From Natronorubrum bangense (GTDB lineage Archaea > Halobacteriota > Halobacteria > Halobacteriales > Natrialbaceae), in NCBI RefSeq assembly GCF_004799645.1, contig NZ_CP031306.1, forward strand, positions 124,001 through 188,000: a stretch of DNA of 64,000 nt, written 5' to 3'. This document shows positions 44,969 through 53,633 of the stretch, one piece after another. Numbering within the stretch: the stretch's first letter is position 1; the number at the start of each line of letters is the position of its first letter. Under the pieces are notes generated by a model, which was not told the origin of the DNA, did not search any database, and saw only the letters and a list, made by a program, of their open reading frames with translations. Both the position numbers and the translations under genes were made by a program.

Positions 44969-46372
44969 ATGAGTACGCAGGAGCAGTCGGCCGCCGCCAC
45001 GACACAGACCCAGTCGCCGGACGTGGTCGTCGTCGGTGCCGGAACGGCGGGCTGTTATGCCGCCGCGACTATCGCACGAGCAGACTACGACGTCGTCATC
45101 CTCGAGCGCAAAACCGAGGACGAAGCAGGCCACATCGCCTGTGGCGACGCACTGAAAGGCGCTGATTCCTTCCCCGAGGCGATCCCCAAATCGAAACTCG
45201 AGCCCGCGTTTACGAACACGGGCGTCGACCACGGCCGGTTCGAAATCCCACAGGAGGATACCGTCCTCGAGATTCCGATTCCCGGCGAACTGGCCGTTAT
45301 CGATCGCTGGGAGTACGGCCGCCGCATCATCGAGGGAGCCGAAGCCGTCGGTGTCGACTTTCACTACGATACGGTCGTCAACAACGTCACGCAGACTGAT
45401 GACGGCCGCGTGACGGGTGTCGAAGCGATCCGGAAGGGTGAGCCCCGAACATACGAGGCAGCGGTCGTCATCGACGCCGCCGGCTCGCTCTCGGTCCTCC
45501 AAGATCACGTCGACTTCTCGGAGTCGACGTTCGATACGAACGTCAACTACAGCCACTTCTGTTCGGCCTACCGCGAAATCGTCCACGTCGACGAACCCGT
45601 CGAGTGGGACGACGCCCTCGTCTTCAAGCCAACCGAACGCGCGGCGGGCTATCTCTGGTATTTTCCCCGCACCGACACCGAAATCAACGCCGGACTGGGC
45701 TTCCAGATGACCGAAGAGCCGATGAAACTCGTCGACGACCTCAAACGTGACCTCGAGAACCGGCCGGAGTTCGCTGGCGCGGAAGTCGAGGACAAACTCG
45801 GCGCGGCCCTCCCGACCCGGCGACCGTACGACTCCGCGGTCCATCCGGGCTACATGGCCGTTGGCGACGCTGCCGGCCACGTCAACCCGACGACTGGCGG
45901 TGGCATCGCCGGCGCTGCCTACGCCGGCAAGTACGCCGCCGAAGCCGCGATCAAGGGTCTCGAGACCGGCGACGTCGGCGAGAAAACCCTCTGGGAGTAC
46001 AACGAGCGCGTCATGGACCACTTCGGCGCACGGTATGCCGCCTTGGACGTCTACAACATCCTCTCGACGGCCATCGACGTCGACGACCTGATGGGGCTGC
46101 TCGCCGCGATGCCCGGCGAGAAACTCGCGGAGGCGCTGTACTCGGGGAGTACGAGCATCGGCCCGAAACTTGCCGCAGAAAGCCTGTACAACAGCCGTGG
46201 CCACTGGGGCACGATCTGGAACTTCTTCCAGACCAAGCGCCGGGCCGACGACCTGCTCGAACTCTACGAGGCCTATCCTCACCATCCCGCCGCCCTCGAG
46301 CACTGGCAGGAACGCCGCGACGACCTGATGGAACAGGTGTACGAGACGACTGGCGCTGATCCCAAGTACTGA
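44969..46372 (+). CDS. digeranylgeranylglycerophospholipid reductase family protein
   Basis: 467 residues from the ATG at 44969. The FAD-binding loop 'DVVVVGAGTAGCYAAATIA' opens the protein, and the 'ACGDALKGAD' and 'GDAAGHVNPTTGGGIAGA' motifs identify the geranylgeranyl reductase family. The enzyme saturates the isoprenoid double bonds of archaeal membrane lipid precursors. It lies divergent to a 2Fe-2S ferredoxin, a possible reductant. The longer C-terminal ~100 residues are helical and occur in haloarchaeal homologues. Which GGR paralogue this is cannot be decided. Confidence 0.9.
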   Translation: MSTQEQSAAATTQTQSPDVVVVGAGTAGCYAAATIARADYDVVILERKTEDEAGHIACGDALKGADSFPEAIPKSKLEPAFTNTGVDHGRFEIPQEDTVLEIPIPGELAVIDRWEYGRRIIEGAEAVGVDFHYDTVVNNVTQTDDGRVTGVEAIRKGEPRTYEAAVVIDAAGSLSVLQDHVDFSESTFDTNVNYSHFCSAYREIVHVDEPVEWDDALVFKPTERAAGYLWYFPRTDTEINAGLGFQMTEEPMKLVDDLKRDLENRPEFAGAEVEDKLGAALPTRRPYDSAVHPGYMAVGDAAGHVNPTTGGGIAGAAYAGKYAAEAAIKGLETGDVGEKTLWEYNERVMDHFGARYAALDVYNILSTAIDVDDLMGLLAAMPGEKLAEALYSGSTSIGPKLAAESLYNSRGHWGTIWNFFQTKRRADDLLELYEAYPHHPAALEHWQERRDDLMEQVYETTGADPKY

Positions 46373-46501
46373 CCTCACAGTCGGTTTGCTGGGTACCGTT
46401 TTTGTCCCCACATCTCACCCCTTTTTGACCGGGAATTTCGAGCGAACTGTCGTGTCACCAGCGATACAACAGCTCGACACACAGACGTTAATGGCGACAT
46501 G

Positions 46502-46510
46502 ATATAAATA
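46502..46510 (+). promoter_or_regulatory. TATA box of the DUF4397 lipoprotein gene
   Basis: atataaata is an excellent archaeal TATA element, 68-76 bases before the ATG at 46578. It predicts a leader of about 40 bases. Confidence 0.55.
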
Positions 46511-46577
46511 CTAACTGGCCAAAAACCTACTCTGTTAGGGACTCTGGTTATTCTTGTTGGTAGGCTACACTGTCTCG

Positions 46578-47450
46578 ATGGTACAACAACACACACGCCG
46601 ACGCGCACTGTCACTGATCGGAGCCACTGGGGTCATCGGCCTCGCGGGCTGTCTGGGTGGCGACGATGGAACGGACGATGATGGGATGGCTGACGACCAC
46701 GATGACGACGCCGAGAACGGAGCGATGGACGACCATGACGCAGGCGTCCGCGTTGCTCACCTCTCGCCTGATGCGCCAAACGTCGACGTCTATGTCGACG
46801 GCGACGCCGTCCTCGAGGACGTCCCCTATCGGGCCGTCAGCGACTATCTCGAGCTCGCCCCCGAGACGTACGGGGTCATGATCACGGCCGCAGGCGACCC
46901 CGACACCGTCGTCTTCGATGACGACGTTGAGGTCGGTGACGGCGACTACACGATCGCCGCCCTCGGCGAACTCGCAGAGGATGAGAATCAGCCGTTTGCA
47001 CCCGCAGTACTCGAGGATGACCTGAGCGACCCCGGTGAGGACGCCCGCATCAGACTCGTCCACGCCTCGCCAGATGCGCCCGCCGTCGATGTCACGGCCG
47101 GCGACGGCGAGACGGTACTGTTCGAGGACGCTGCCTTCGGCGACGCTGCAGCCGTCGAGGTCCCCCCTGACATGTACACCCTCGAGGTCCGACCCGCGAC
47201 CGAGGACAACGACGGCGACGTCGTCGCAACCTTCGACGTCGAACCGATGGCCGGCACCGTCTACTCGGCCTTTGCTGTCGGTTACTTAGAGCCCGAGGCT
47301 GCGCCGGCAGACGAACCGTTCGACCTCGAGGTCGTGGTCGATGCTGAACATCACGACGATGACGACGGTCACGACGACGACGATGGCTACGACGATGACG
47401 ACGGTCACGACGATGACGATGGTCACGATGATGACGACGACGGGTACTGA
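46578..47450 (+). CDS. Tat-type lipoprotein with two DUF4397 repeats and His/Asp-rich tail
   Basis: 290 residues from the ATG at 46578. The N-terminus has twin arginines ('TRRRALSLIGA') and a lipobox ending 'GLAGC' (Cys25), so export by Tat and lipid anchoring are expected. Residues ~55-155 and ~158-260 are two similar beta domains ('VRVAHLSPDAPNVDVYVDG' and 'IRLVHASPDAPAVDVTAGD'), the DUF4397 pattern. The C-terminal 32 residues repeat six-residue units of (H/Y)DDDDG, 47352-47447. The tail could bind divalent metals; this is inference. It probably sits on the outer face of the membrane. Confidence 0.85.
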   Translation: MVQQHTRRRALSLIGATGVIGLAGCLGGDDGTDDDGMADDHDDDAENGAMDDHDAGVRVAHLSPDAPNVDVYVDGDAVLEDVPYRAVSDYLELAPETYGVMITAAGDPDTVVFDDDVEVGDGDYTIAALGELAEDENQPFAPAVLEDDLSDPGEDARIRLVHASPDAPAVDVTAGDGETVLFEDAAFGDAAAVEVPPDMYTLEVRPATEDNDGDVVATFDVEPMAGTVYSAFAVGYLEPEAAPADEPFDLEVVVDAEHHDDDDGHDDDDGYDDDDGHDDDDGHDDDDDGY

Positions 47451-47536
47451 TCGACAGGCCACCTCGGACCGCCGGTTGCCAGCCGACGACAACTGATTCG
47501 CTTTTTTCCGAACCCCACGTCCCGATGCGCTGCCGC

Positions 47537-48820
47537 TTAGAACCCTCTTTGGCCGATCCGCTCGATCGTGCCGGCGATCACGTCGACACCATGGGCGACA
47601 CTCGCCTCGTCGACATCGAACGTCGGGGTGTGGTGACCGCCGGGGTGGTCCGTGCCGATGCCAACATAACAGGCGGTACCGCCGTTTTCCTGGACCGCTT
47701 GCATCAGGAACGTCGCGTCCTCGCTGCCGCCGAGTTCGTCGCGCTCGAGCACGCGCTCGACGCCCTCGGTCCGTCCCGCGACGTCGGCGACGATGTCGAC
47801 GAGTTCCTGATCGCTCGTCGCGCTCGGAGCTTCCGCGCCGATAGCGAAGTCGACCGTACACTCGTGCATCTCGGCCGCGCTGCGGACCACGTGGCGTGCC
47901 TTGCTGTGCATGTACTCCATCAGCTCAGTCGTCTCGCCGCGAACTTCGGCGAGGATCCGTGCCTCCTCCGGGATGACGTTGGCGGCCGTCCCGCCCTCGA
48001 CGACGCCCGCGTTGACTCGCGTTTTGCCGTCGTTGTGTCGGGGGATGCCGTAGAGGTTCTGGACGGCTGTCGCCATCGCCTGCACGGCGTTTCGCCCCTG
48101 CTCGGGATGGCCGCCAGCGTGAGACGACTCGCCGGTGAACTCGGCCTCGAGGTGGCGAACGGCGAGAAAGCCGTCGATACCAGCGACGATTTCGCCAGTG
48201 GGATGATCGAGGCCGATATGGAGCGCCAGCAGGTGGTCGACGTCCTGAATGTGGTCGCTTTTGGCCATCGACTTCCCGCCGCCGACGACCTCTTCAGCGG
48301 GCTGGAAAAAGACCTTCAGCGTGCCAGAAAACTCACCGCTCTCGGCGATTCGCTCGAGGACGCCGACGCCGATCGTCGCGTGGGCGTCGTGGCCGCAGGC
48401 GTGCATCGCCCCCTCGTACTCGGATCGGAACCCCTCCGCAGCGGGTTCGTGGGCCGCGTCGTCGGATTCCTCGACCGGCAGCCCGTCGATGTCGACCCGG
48501 AGACCCACAGTGGGTCCCTCGCCGCGCTCGAGGACGGCGACGAGGCCCGTGTAGCCGCCTTCGAGCGACTCGAGAACCGCCTCGTCGACGCCGGCCTCGC
48601 GGGCGCGGTCGTACCAGTAGGCCAGTTCGGCCTCGTCGGGGACGGCCATCCGGTGGTCGCCCGCGATGGCGTCGGGGCCGACGTGGAGCGCGTCGAGGTC
48701 GAGTTGTGACTTGAGTTCCTCGGCGAGTCGTGCAGTGGTATAAAACTCACACCAGGCGGGTTCGGGCCGGCGGTGGAGGTCCCGGCGCAGCGAGATGCGG
48801 TCCGATTCGGTGAGTGCCAT
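47537..48820 (-). CDS. M20-family amidohydrolase
   Basis: 427 residues from ATG 48820; ATG 48826 is two codons upstream. Features of the M20D subfamily are 'GLRVDIDGLPVEE', 'AMHACGHDAHATIG' (metal-binding Cys, His and His) and 'KVFFQPAEEVVGG' (catalytic Glu pair). Family members hydrolyse amide bonds of N-acyl amino acids, hippurate or indole-acetyl amino acids using two metal ions. The exact substrate is open. It is transcribed alone, divergent from nothing immediate. The small cysteine-containing gene lies 70 bases upstream on the same strand. Confidence 0.9.
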   Translation of the reverse strand: MALTESDRISLRRDLHRRPEPAWCEFYTTARLAEELKSQLDLDALHVGPDAIAGDHRMAVPDEAELAYWYDRAREAGVDEAVLESLEGGYTGLVAVLERGEGPTVGLRVDIDGLPVEESDDAAHEPAAEGFRSEYEGAMHACGHDAHATIGVGVLERIAESGEFSGTLKVFFQPAEEVVGGGKSMAKSDHIQDVDHLLALHIGLDHPTGEIVAGIDGFLAVRHLEAEFTGESSHAGGHPEQGRNAVQAMATAVQNLYGIPRHNDGKTRVNAGVVEGGTAANVIPEEARILAEVRGETTELMEYMHSKARHVVRSAAEMHECTVDFAIGAEAPSATSDQELVDIVADVAGRTEGVERVLERDELGGSEDATFLMQAVQENGGTACYVGIGTDHPGGHHTPTFDVDEASVAHGVDVIAGTIERIGQRGF

Positions 48821-48889
48821 ACCCACTCGTTAGACGACAGATCCTATAGTTACCACTGAAAATCAGTGTCCGGCAGCCGCGCGCTCCGC

Positions 48890-49360
48890 TTACTCTTGCT
48901 GTGCGGTCCCGGGCTCCCCCCGCGCGATGGGGGCCTCGAGGTCTTCGAGCGCCCACGTGACGACCCGGGCTTGGACGAGCTCCCGGTCAGATGGGGGATA
49001 CTCGGTGTCGCCCGCGAGAATCTGCTGGCTGTCGGTCCAGAATCGCTCTTCGATGGGCTGGTGGTCGGGCACGTCTTTCGTTCGGTTGGTGAACGCCTCG
49101 AAGTCCTCTCGGAGATCGAAGGAGGCACGGGCGGCGTTACACCGAGGCAACGGCGTCATTCCGGTCTCGAGGACGAGATCACAGACCGTCTCCCAGTCTC
49201 GGTCACAAAAGTACAGTGATACCTCACCGACGACGTCCTGCCAGGCGATGGCTTCGCCGTGTTTTAGCTGTTGAATCACTCGCGGCGGCAGATCGATTCG
49301 GTGGTCGATATCACCGGTTTCACAGAGACAGCAGGGCTTCTCGGTCTTGCCCGTATACAT
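48890..49360 (-). CDS. uncharacterised protein with N-terminal Cys-rich motif
   Basis: 156 residues from the ATG at 49360; an ATG at 49402 would add 14. Near the N-terminus 'PCCLCETGDIDHRI' has three cysteines and a histidine. 'YFCDRDWETVCDLV' adds two more, suggesting a structural zinc site. The remainder is acidic and helical. I do not recognise the family. It lies between the M20 amidohydrolase and the S10-like gene, all on the minus strand and closely spaced, so co-transcription is possible. Confidence 0.65.
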   Translation of the reverse strand: MYTGKTEKPCCLCETGDIDHRIDLPPRVIQQLKHGEAIAWQDVVGEVSLYFCDRDWETVCDLVLETGMTPLPRCNAARASFDLREDFEAFTNRTKDVPDHQPIEERFWTDSQQILAGDTEYPPSDRELVQARVVTWALEDLEAPIARGEPGTAQQE

Positions 49361-49427
49361 TGCCCGACTGTTTGGCTCGAGCGGATAAAAGCAACAAGCC
49401 AACGTAAGAGGGGTCGCGTCTCAGGCG

Positions 49428-49763
49428 TTAGTTGCCACGGCCGACGCCACGAACGTGCTCGACTTCCGCCTCGATGTGGACCGAATCCGGGAAGTTCTGC
49501 TCGGCAATATTGCGCGCGAGGTTGTCGTGGCCGTGAATCTCGAGCTCGCGGGTGAACACCGTATACTGCCACGAAGAGAACTGCCGATCGTCGTCGGCGT
49601 GGAGCCGACACCGCTGGGGCACGGAAAATTTCTCGGGCGGATGGGAGTGGGGCCCTTTCAGAGCAGCTCCCTTGCGCTCGGCGGTAGATTTGATGTCTTC
49701 GACGATCCCATCCAGAGCGGCTCGATCGCCGCTCTGGAGCGTGAGGCGGGTAACGAAGGTCAT
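49428..49763 (-). CDS. S10-like (uS10/mL48 family) protein
   Basis: 111 residues from the ATG at 49763. It shows the ribosomal S10 fold pattern: 'MTFVTRLTLQSGDRAALDGIV' strand-helix, the 'ALKGPHSHPPEKFSVPQ' loop and a C-terminal 'TRELEIHGHDNLARNIA' strand. This is a paralogue, since the canonical archaeal rpsJ sits near translation factor genes, not here. It may act on the ribosome or elsewhere; no data in the sequence decide this. It precedes the Cys-rich gene by 67 bases on the same strand. Confidence 0.75.
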   Translation of the reverse strand: MTFVTRLTLQSGDRAALDGIVEDIKSTAERKGAALKGPHSHPPEKFSVPQRCRLHADDDRQFSSWQYTVFTRELEIHGHDNLARNIAEQNFPDSVHIEAEVEHVRGVGRGN

Positions 49764-49951
49764 AGTTGTGCTGTCCATTTGTCAACGGCCGGTGCGTAAA
49801 AACTTGCTGAGATACGCCCAGTTCATTCACAGAGCGGTGGACAAATTCAGACACGTCGGCCGAAAACTCGTAGACATCGTTCCACTGATCGGGATATCCG
49901 TTGGACGAACAGTCCGATATTCTCTTAACGTCGCACCTATTATTCCAGATA

Positions 49952-50389
49952 ATGGCAGTCGAAGCTACGAGCGCAGGCGCGATCCTCTTCCGCGATACGC
50001 GGGGCCGGCGCGAGTATCTTCTACTCAAGAGCCGCCCAGGCGATTGGGAGTTTCCCAAGGGCGGTGTCGAAGGAGATGAAGAGCTACAGCAGACGGCGAT
50101 CCGCGAAGTAAAGGAAGAGGCAGGTATCGAGCAGTTCCGGCTTCTCGACGGCTTTCGTGAGGACTACAACTACGTCTTCGAGGCAAACGGCACGACGATC
50201 CACAAGACCGTTCACCTCTTTATTGCGAAATCGTTCGAGGCCAGTGCGGAGCTATCAAACGAACATCGGGACCTCCAGTGGCGCGACTACGAGCAGGCAG
50301 TCAACACCGTCACACAGGACGGGCCACGCGAAATCTTAGAACAGGCCCACGAGTTCCTTGACGACCGCGAGGAGGAGGACGAAGAGTAA
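49952..50389 (+). CDS. Nudix hydrolase, bis(5'-nucleosyl)-tetraphosphatase-like
   Basis: 145 residues from the ATG at 49952. The Nudix box spans residues 37-59 (G-x5-E-x7-RE-x2-EE-x-G-I), and the 'AGAILFR...YLLLKSRPGDWEFPKGGVE' lead is that of diadenosine tetraphosphate pyrophosphohydrolases. It likely cleaves Ap4A-type or related nucleotides with Mg2+. Its tail is strongly acidic ('DDREEEDEE'). The gene stands alone between the divergent S10-like gene and DUF5787. Confidence 0.88.
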   Translation: MAVEATSAGAILFRDTRGRREYLLLKSRPGDWEFPKGGVEGDEELQQTAIREVKEEAGIEQFRLLDGFREDYNYVFEANGTTIHKTVHLFIAKSFEASAELSNEHRDLQWRDYEQAVNTVTQDGPREILEQAHEFLDDREEEDEE

Positions 50390-50495
50390 GGTCACGGCAA
50401 TCTCGAGTCGCCCACCGACATCACAGTGGCCACCCGCTCGAGATCCATCGCCGTGAGTCACCTTCCCACGCCGATCAGGCAGCGCTTTTGCGCAC

Positions 50496-51560
50496 GTGGC
50501 TCGAATAGCCAGTGTGGACCGGCATACGACCGAGTTCGAGTTCGAACTCCGAAGCTGTCGCTGGGCCGAACGCGCCTGGCCGCCGACCGAGGCAACCAGT
50601 GGCAATCACGTGATCGTTGCCCGTCAGCTCGGAACGAAACGCCGCCGCTGGGACACCATCGTTCTCGAGTGTGACCCAGCGGCGCTTCGCGAGCGGGCAG
50701 CGTTCGGCCCAGAGCGCCTCGACAGCGACCTTTTGCATCTCGTTCGCAACGCGCCCACGGAGTGGACGTACTATCGCGACTGTCTCCCCGACCCCGGCTA
50801 CCCGTGGCGCTACGTCCGCGAGGCGATTCATCGAGCCGACGATCGAGACATCCTCGAGACCCGCAAGTCGGGTAATCGTATCCAGATCCGTCGGAAATGG
50901 CCCTATCCCGACTGGGTCGACCGAATCATCGCGATCGAGAACAAACCCGACTTAGACGCCAGCGCGGCCCGCGTGCTCGGCTCGCAACTCGAGTACGACG
51001 TCGCCGTCTCGCTGGCCGACGAGGTCTGGGTCGCGACGCGGGCGACGGGCAACGCTGTCGAACCCGCGCTGTTCGAGGGGGTCCCGATCGAAGCCGGCAT
51101 CCTCGCGCTCGAGCCTGCGGCCCTGACCGCGACAGTCGAGTGGTATCCTCGGACACTTCCCGTCGCCGAACCCGGCACGCGCATCCTCGAGCGACCCGAC
51201 GGCGGCGCTCGAGATGGCTCGGCAGCCCGTTTCGAATACGTCGATCCCGAGACGAAAGCCGAAACACGACTCGCGATCGCCGAGCGGGCCTACGAACGTG
51301 GCTGGCGCTCGTTCGTCGATACCATGCGTCCTGACTGTCGGGGCTTCCAGTTGCGTGCTCGAGACGGCACACAACTCCGCCCACACTGTTCGGCGAAAGG
51401 ACGGTGTCAGACGGCTGCGGAGTGTTCTGGGAGCTGTCCCGAGTTCGAGCCGGAGCCGCCGGGGTGGCGAACGCGAGGCTGGCCGATCGAGGGTGGCCCA
51501 GGAACACGCTGTCGACAACTGCTCGAGGATCGACGTCGACGACGGCGACCGGGGCTGTAA
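50496..51560 (+). CDS. DUF5787 family protein
   Basis: 354 residues from a GTG start at 50496. Distinctive parts are 'ECDPAALRERAAFG', 'YPDWVDRIIAIENKPDLDASAARVLGSQLEYDVAVSLADEVWV' (quoted only in part: 'IIAIENKPDL' followed by 'EYDVAVSLADEVW') and a cysteine-rich C-terminal part. In the first, the acidic-x-Lys arrangement 'E-N-K' is reminiscent of restriction-endonuclease-like nuclease cores. The C-terminal cysteines ('HCSAKGRCQTAAECSGSCPE') suggest a zinc site. The family is conserved in haloarchaea without a known role. A nuclease role is a guess from these motifs. Confidence 0.7.
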   Translation: MARIASVDRHTTEFEFELRSCRWAERAWPPTEATSGNHVIVARQLGTKRRRWDTIVLECDPAALRERAAFGPERLDSDLLHLVRNAPTEWTYYRDCLPDPGYPWRYVREAIHRADDRDILETRKSGNRIQIRRKWPYPDWVDRIIAIENKPDLDASAARVLGSQLEYDVAVSLADEVWVATRATGNAVEPALFEGVPIEAGILALEPAALTATVEWYPRTLPVAEPGTRILERPDGGARDGSAARFEYVDPETKAETRLAIAERAYERGWRSFVDTMRPDCRGFQLRARDGTQLRPHCSAKGRCQTAAECSGSCPEFEPEPPGWRTRGWPIEGGPGTRCRQLLEDRRRRRRPGL

Positions 51561-51578
51561 CTGCGCTTGCGCCGTTTT

Positions 51579-52082
51579 TCAGTCGGAGACGCCGACCTCG
51601 AGATCCTCACGTTCGACGGCCAGCCGGAACGTCGGAACGGTTCGGTACTCGACCTCGACGACGTCCTTGCGGCGGAGACTCTGCAGTCCCGAGCGGACGT
51701 CCTCGGCCTCGGGGTCGACGTCGAACTCCTCGCGGAGTTTGTGCAGGACCGACACGACGCTCTCGGACTCCTCGTCGGGCCCGGCCAGCACCGCGACGAT
51801 CTGTGACTGCAGCTCCGGGACGCGGATCCTGGATGGCGGCCCTTCGTCGTCTGGATCACTCTCGATACCGGGTTCGACGTCGACGAGGTCTGCCGCCTCG
51901 CTCGTCGCCCGAATCAGGCTGTTGTCATCACGGAAGTAGTAATCACCGAGTTCGTTCTCGAGATACTGATGGACTTCGCTGCCGCTGTCCATCCCCCACC
52001 GGTCCTGTAACTCCGCGTTTTTCGTCGGTTGTAGCTCCACGACGTCTGCCAAGCGTTCCGTGGCCTCCTCCGAGAGCGTCAT
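51579..52082 (-). CDS. DUF5797 family winged-helix protein
   Basis: 167 residues from the ATG at 52082; the frame is open to 52157 with unrelated residues. The N-terminal part 'LSEEATERLADVVELQPTKNAELQDRWGMDSGSEVHQYL' region (only the pattern matters here) and the C-terminal 'LHKLREEFDVDPE' and 'LQSLRRKDVVEVEYRTVPTF' form winged-helix-like folds. I recall it as DUF5797, restricted to haloarchaea. It is probably DNA-binding. It converges on DUF5787, 18 bases away. Confidence 0.7.
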   Translation of the reverse strand: MTLSEEATERLADVVELQPTKNAELQDRWGMDSGSEVHQYLENELGDYYFRDDNSLIRATSEAADLVDVEPGIESDPDDEGPPSRIRVPELQSQIVAVLAGPDEESESVVSVLHKLREEFDVDPEAEDVRSGLQSLRRKDVVEVEYRTVPTFRLAVEREDLEVGVSD

Positions 52083-52243
52083 CGTCGAATCGTATGCGGA
52101 TCCGCTACTTTTGCGTTGCGTCCCATCGTTTCTCGGCCAACGCTGCCGGATTCTCACAACTGCGGCCCTGAGGTGGACTGCTGGCAGTCAGTTCCGGTGT
52201 GCCACGCTGGTCTGACCTGTCAGCCACTCGAGAGCAGTGTGGG

Positions 52244-53533
52244 TCAGTCGTTGCTGAGAACTGGGAGCGGCTGTGTCGTCTCGAGTGTCTCCTCGATCTG
52301 CGTATAGACGAGGAGTGTGCCGATGGCGGCGAGTGCCGTGCCGAAAACGAACGGCATCGCAAAGCCGTAGCCGACCAGCGCGCCCGACGAAAGTGGGCCG
52401 ATGGCGATCCCGAAGCCAAACGCCATCGTGAGCACAGCGAGCTTCGAACCGGACTCGCCCTCACCCGCGAGATCGCCAGCGAGGGCAAGCCCCGGCGCAA
52501 ACACCATCGCACCTGCAATGCCCTGAAGCAAGCGAGCGACGAACATCAGCTCCGAGGTCGTGACGAACCCCTGGACGAGCGTTGTCGGGAGCAACAAGAG
52601 CATTCCGCCGACGATGAACGGGCGGCGGCCGTACCGATCACAGGCTCGGCCGATCGGCGTCTGTAAGAGAACCTGTGCCAGAATAAAGGCCGCAAACTGG
52701 AGCCCAAACCAGGTCGAGCCCTGATCGAGACGGGCGTTGACCTGTGGCTGAATCGTCGCGAACAGTGCGATCGACGTCGCCATAAACAGCGAGGCGATGC
52801 CGAGCGTGAAGATCGGATCGAGCAGGTGCGACCCCGACTGGTCTCGGATCGAGATCGAGAGGTCGGCACTGGCGTTCGCTCTCGTCGCATCGGGATCTGA
52901 GATCAGGACGGTGACCAGCAGATAGCTGGCCACCGCCGTAATCGCAGCAATCGAAAACGCGGCGTCGAAGCCGCTGATCGTTGGGCCAGCGGGCAGCGTG
53001 TACGGGCCGAGATTGACAACCGCGCCAGCGACGATCGGGCCGGCACCGAAGCCGACCAGCCGAAACGTGTTGTAGACACCCATGTTTCCGCCGCGGTCCT
53101 GTGCCGTTGCGAGTTCGTTAACCAACGCGATCGATGCCGGGATAATAAACGCCACGCTGACCCCCTGCAGACCACGAATAACGACGAGAGAAAGATACGT
53201 CTCCGCGAAGATGTATGCGACGTTCGTCATCGCGAGGCCACCAAGCCCGATCAGGATGAACGGTTTTCGCTTGCCAACGCGGTCGGAAAGACGGCCAGTA
53301 AACGGCTGAAAACTACTGTTGAGAAAGCCAAACAGCGAGAGGATGATGCCAATAATCATCGCCTCCTCGAGGCCGAACGTCCGCCCGTCGACGGTGGCGC
53401 TGGCCACGTACAGCGGGATAACGATGATCAGAAACGAGTTCCCGATGCCGTCAGCCATCCGAGCAAACGCCAGTGCGAGGACTCGCCGATCGACGGCGAA
53501 CTGTGCAAGAACCCGCCGAAGGAGAGACCGCAT
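52244..53533 (-). CDS. MFS transporter
   Basis: 429 residues with 12 predicted transmembrane helices. The conserved loop between helices 2 and 3 reads 'PFTGRLSDRVGKRKPFILIG' and the corresponding second-half loop is 'PIGRACDRYGRRPFIVGG', the two MFS signature loops. A central charged loop (about residues 205-225) divides the halves. The substrate cannot be predicted; the loops fit drug or metabolite exporters. The N-terminal 'MRSLLRRVLAQF' is basic. It stands alone. Confidence 0.92.
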   Translation of the reverse strand: MRSLLRRVLAQFAVDRRVLALAFARMADGIGNSFLIIVIPLYVASATVDGRTFGLEEAMIIGIILSLFGFLNSSFQPFTGRLSDRVGKRKPFILIGLGGLAMTNVAYIFAETYLSLVVIRGLQGVSVAFIIPASIALVNELATAQDRGGNMGVYNTFRLVGFGAGPIVAGAVVNLGPYTLPAGPTISGFDAAFSIAAITAVASYLLVTVLISDPDATRANASADLSISIRDQSGSHLLDPIFTLGIASLFMATSIALFATIQPQVNARLDQGSTWFGLQFAAFILAQVLLQTPIGRACDRYGRRPFIVGGMLLLLPTTLVQGFVTTSELMFVARLLQGIAGAMVFAPGLALAGDLAGEGESGSKLAVLTMAFGFGIAIGPLSSGALVGYGFAMPFVFGTALAAIGTLLVYTQIEETLETTQPLPVLSND

Positions 53534-53633
53534 CGGACAGATGTGTGTCGCCAGATCGGATTACTGTTTCGACTCGGTGGGTGATCAGCCGATCGAACAG
53601 CGACACTGCAGGCGCAAAGCGACGAGGAGTCGA

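Noticed and set aside
47352..47447. 18-base tandem repeats as a non-coding array
   Set aside because: They are in frame and encode the His/Asp tail of the DUF4397 lipoprotein.
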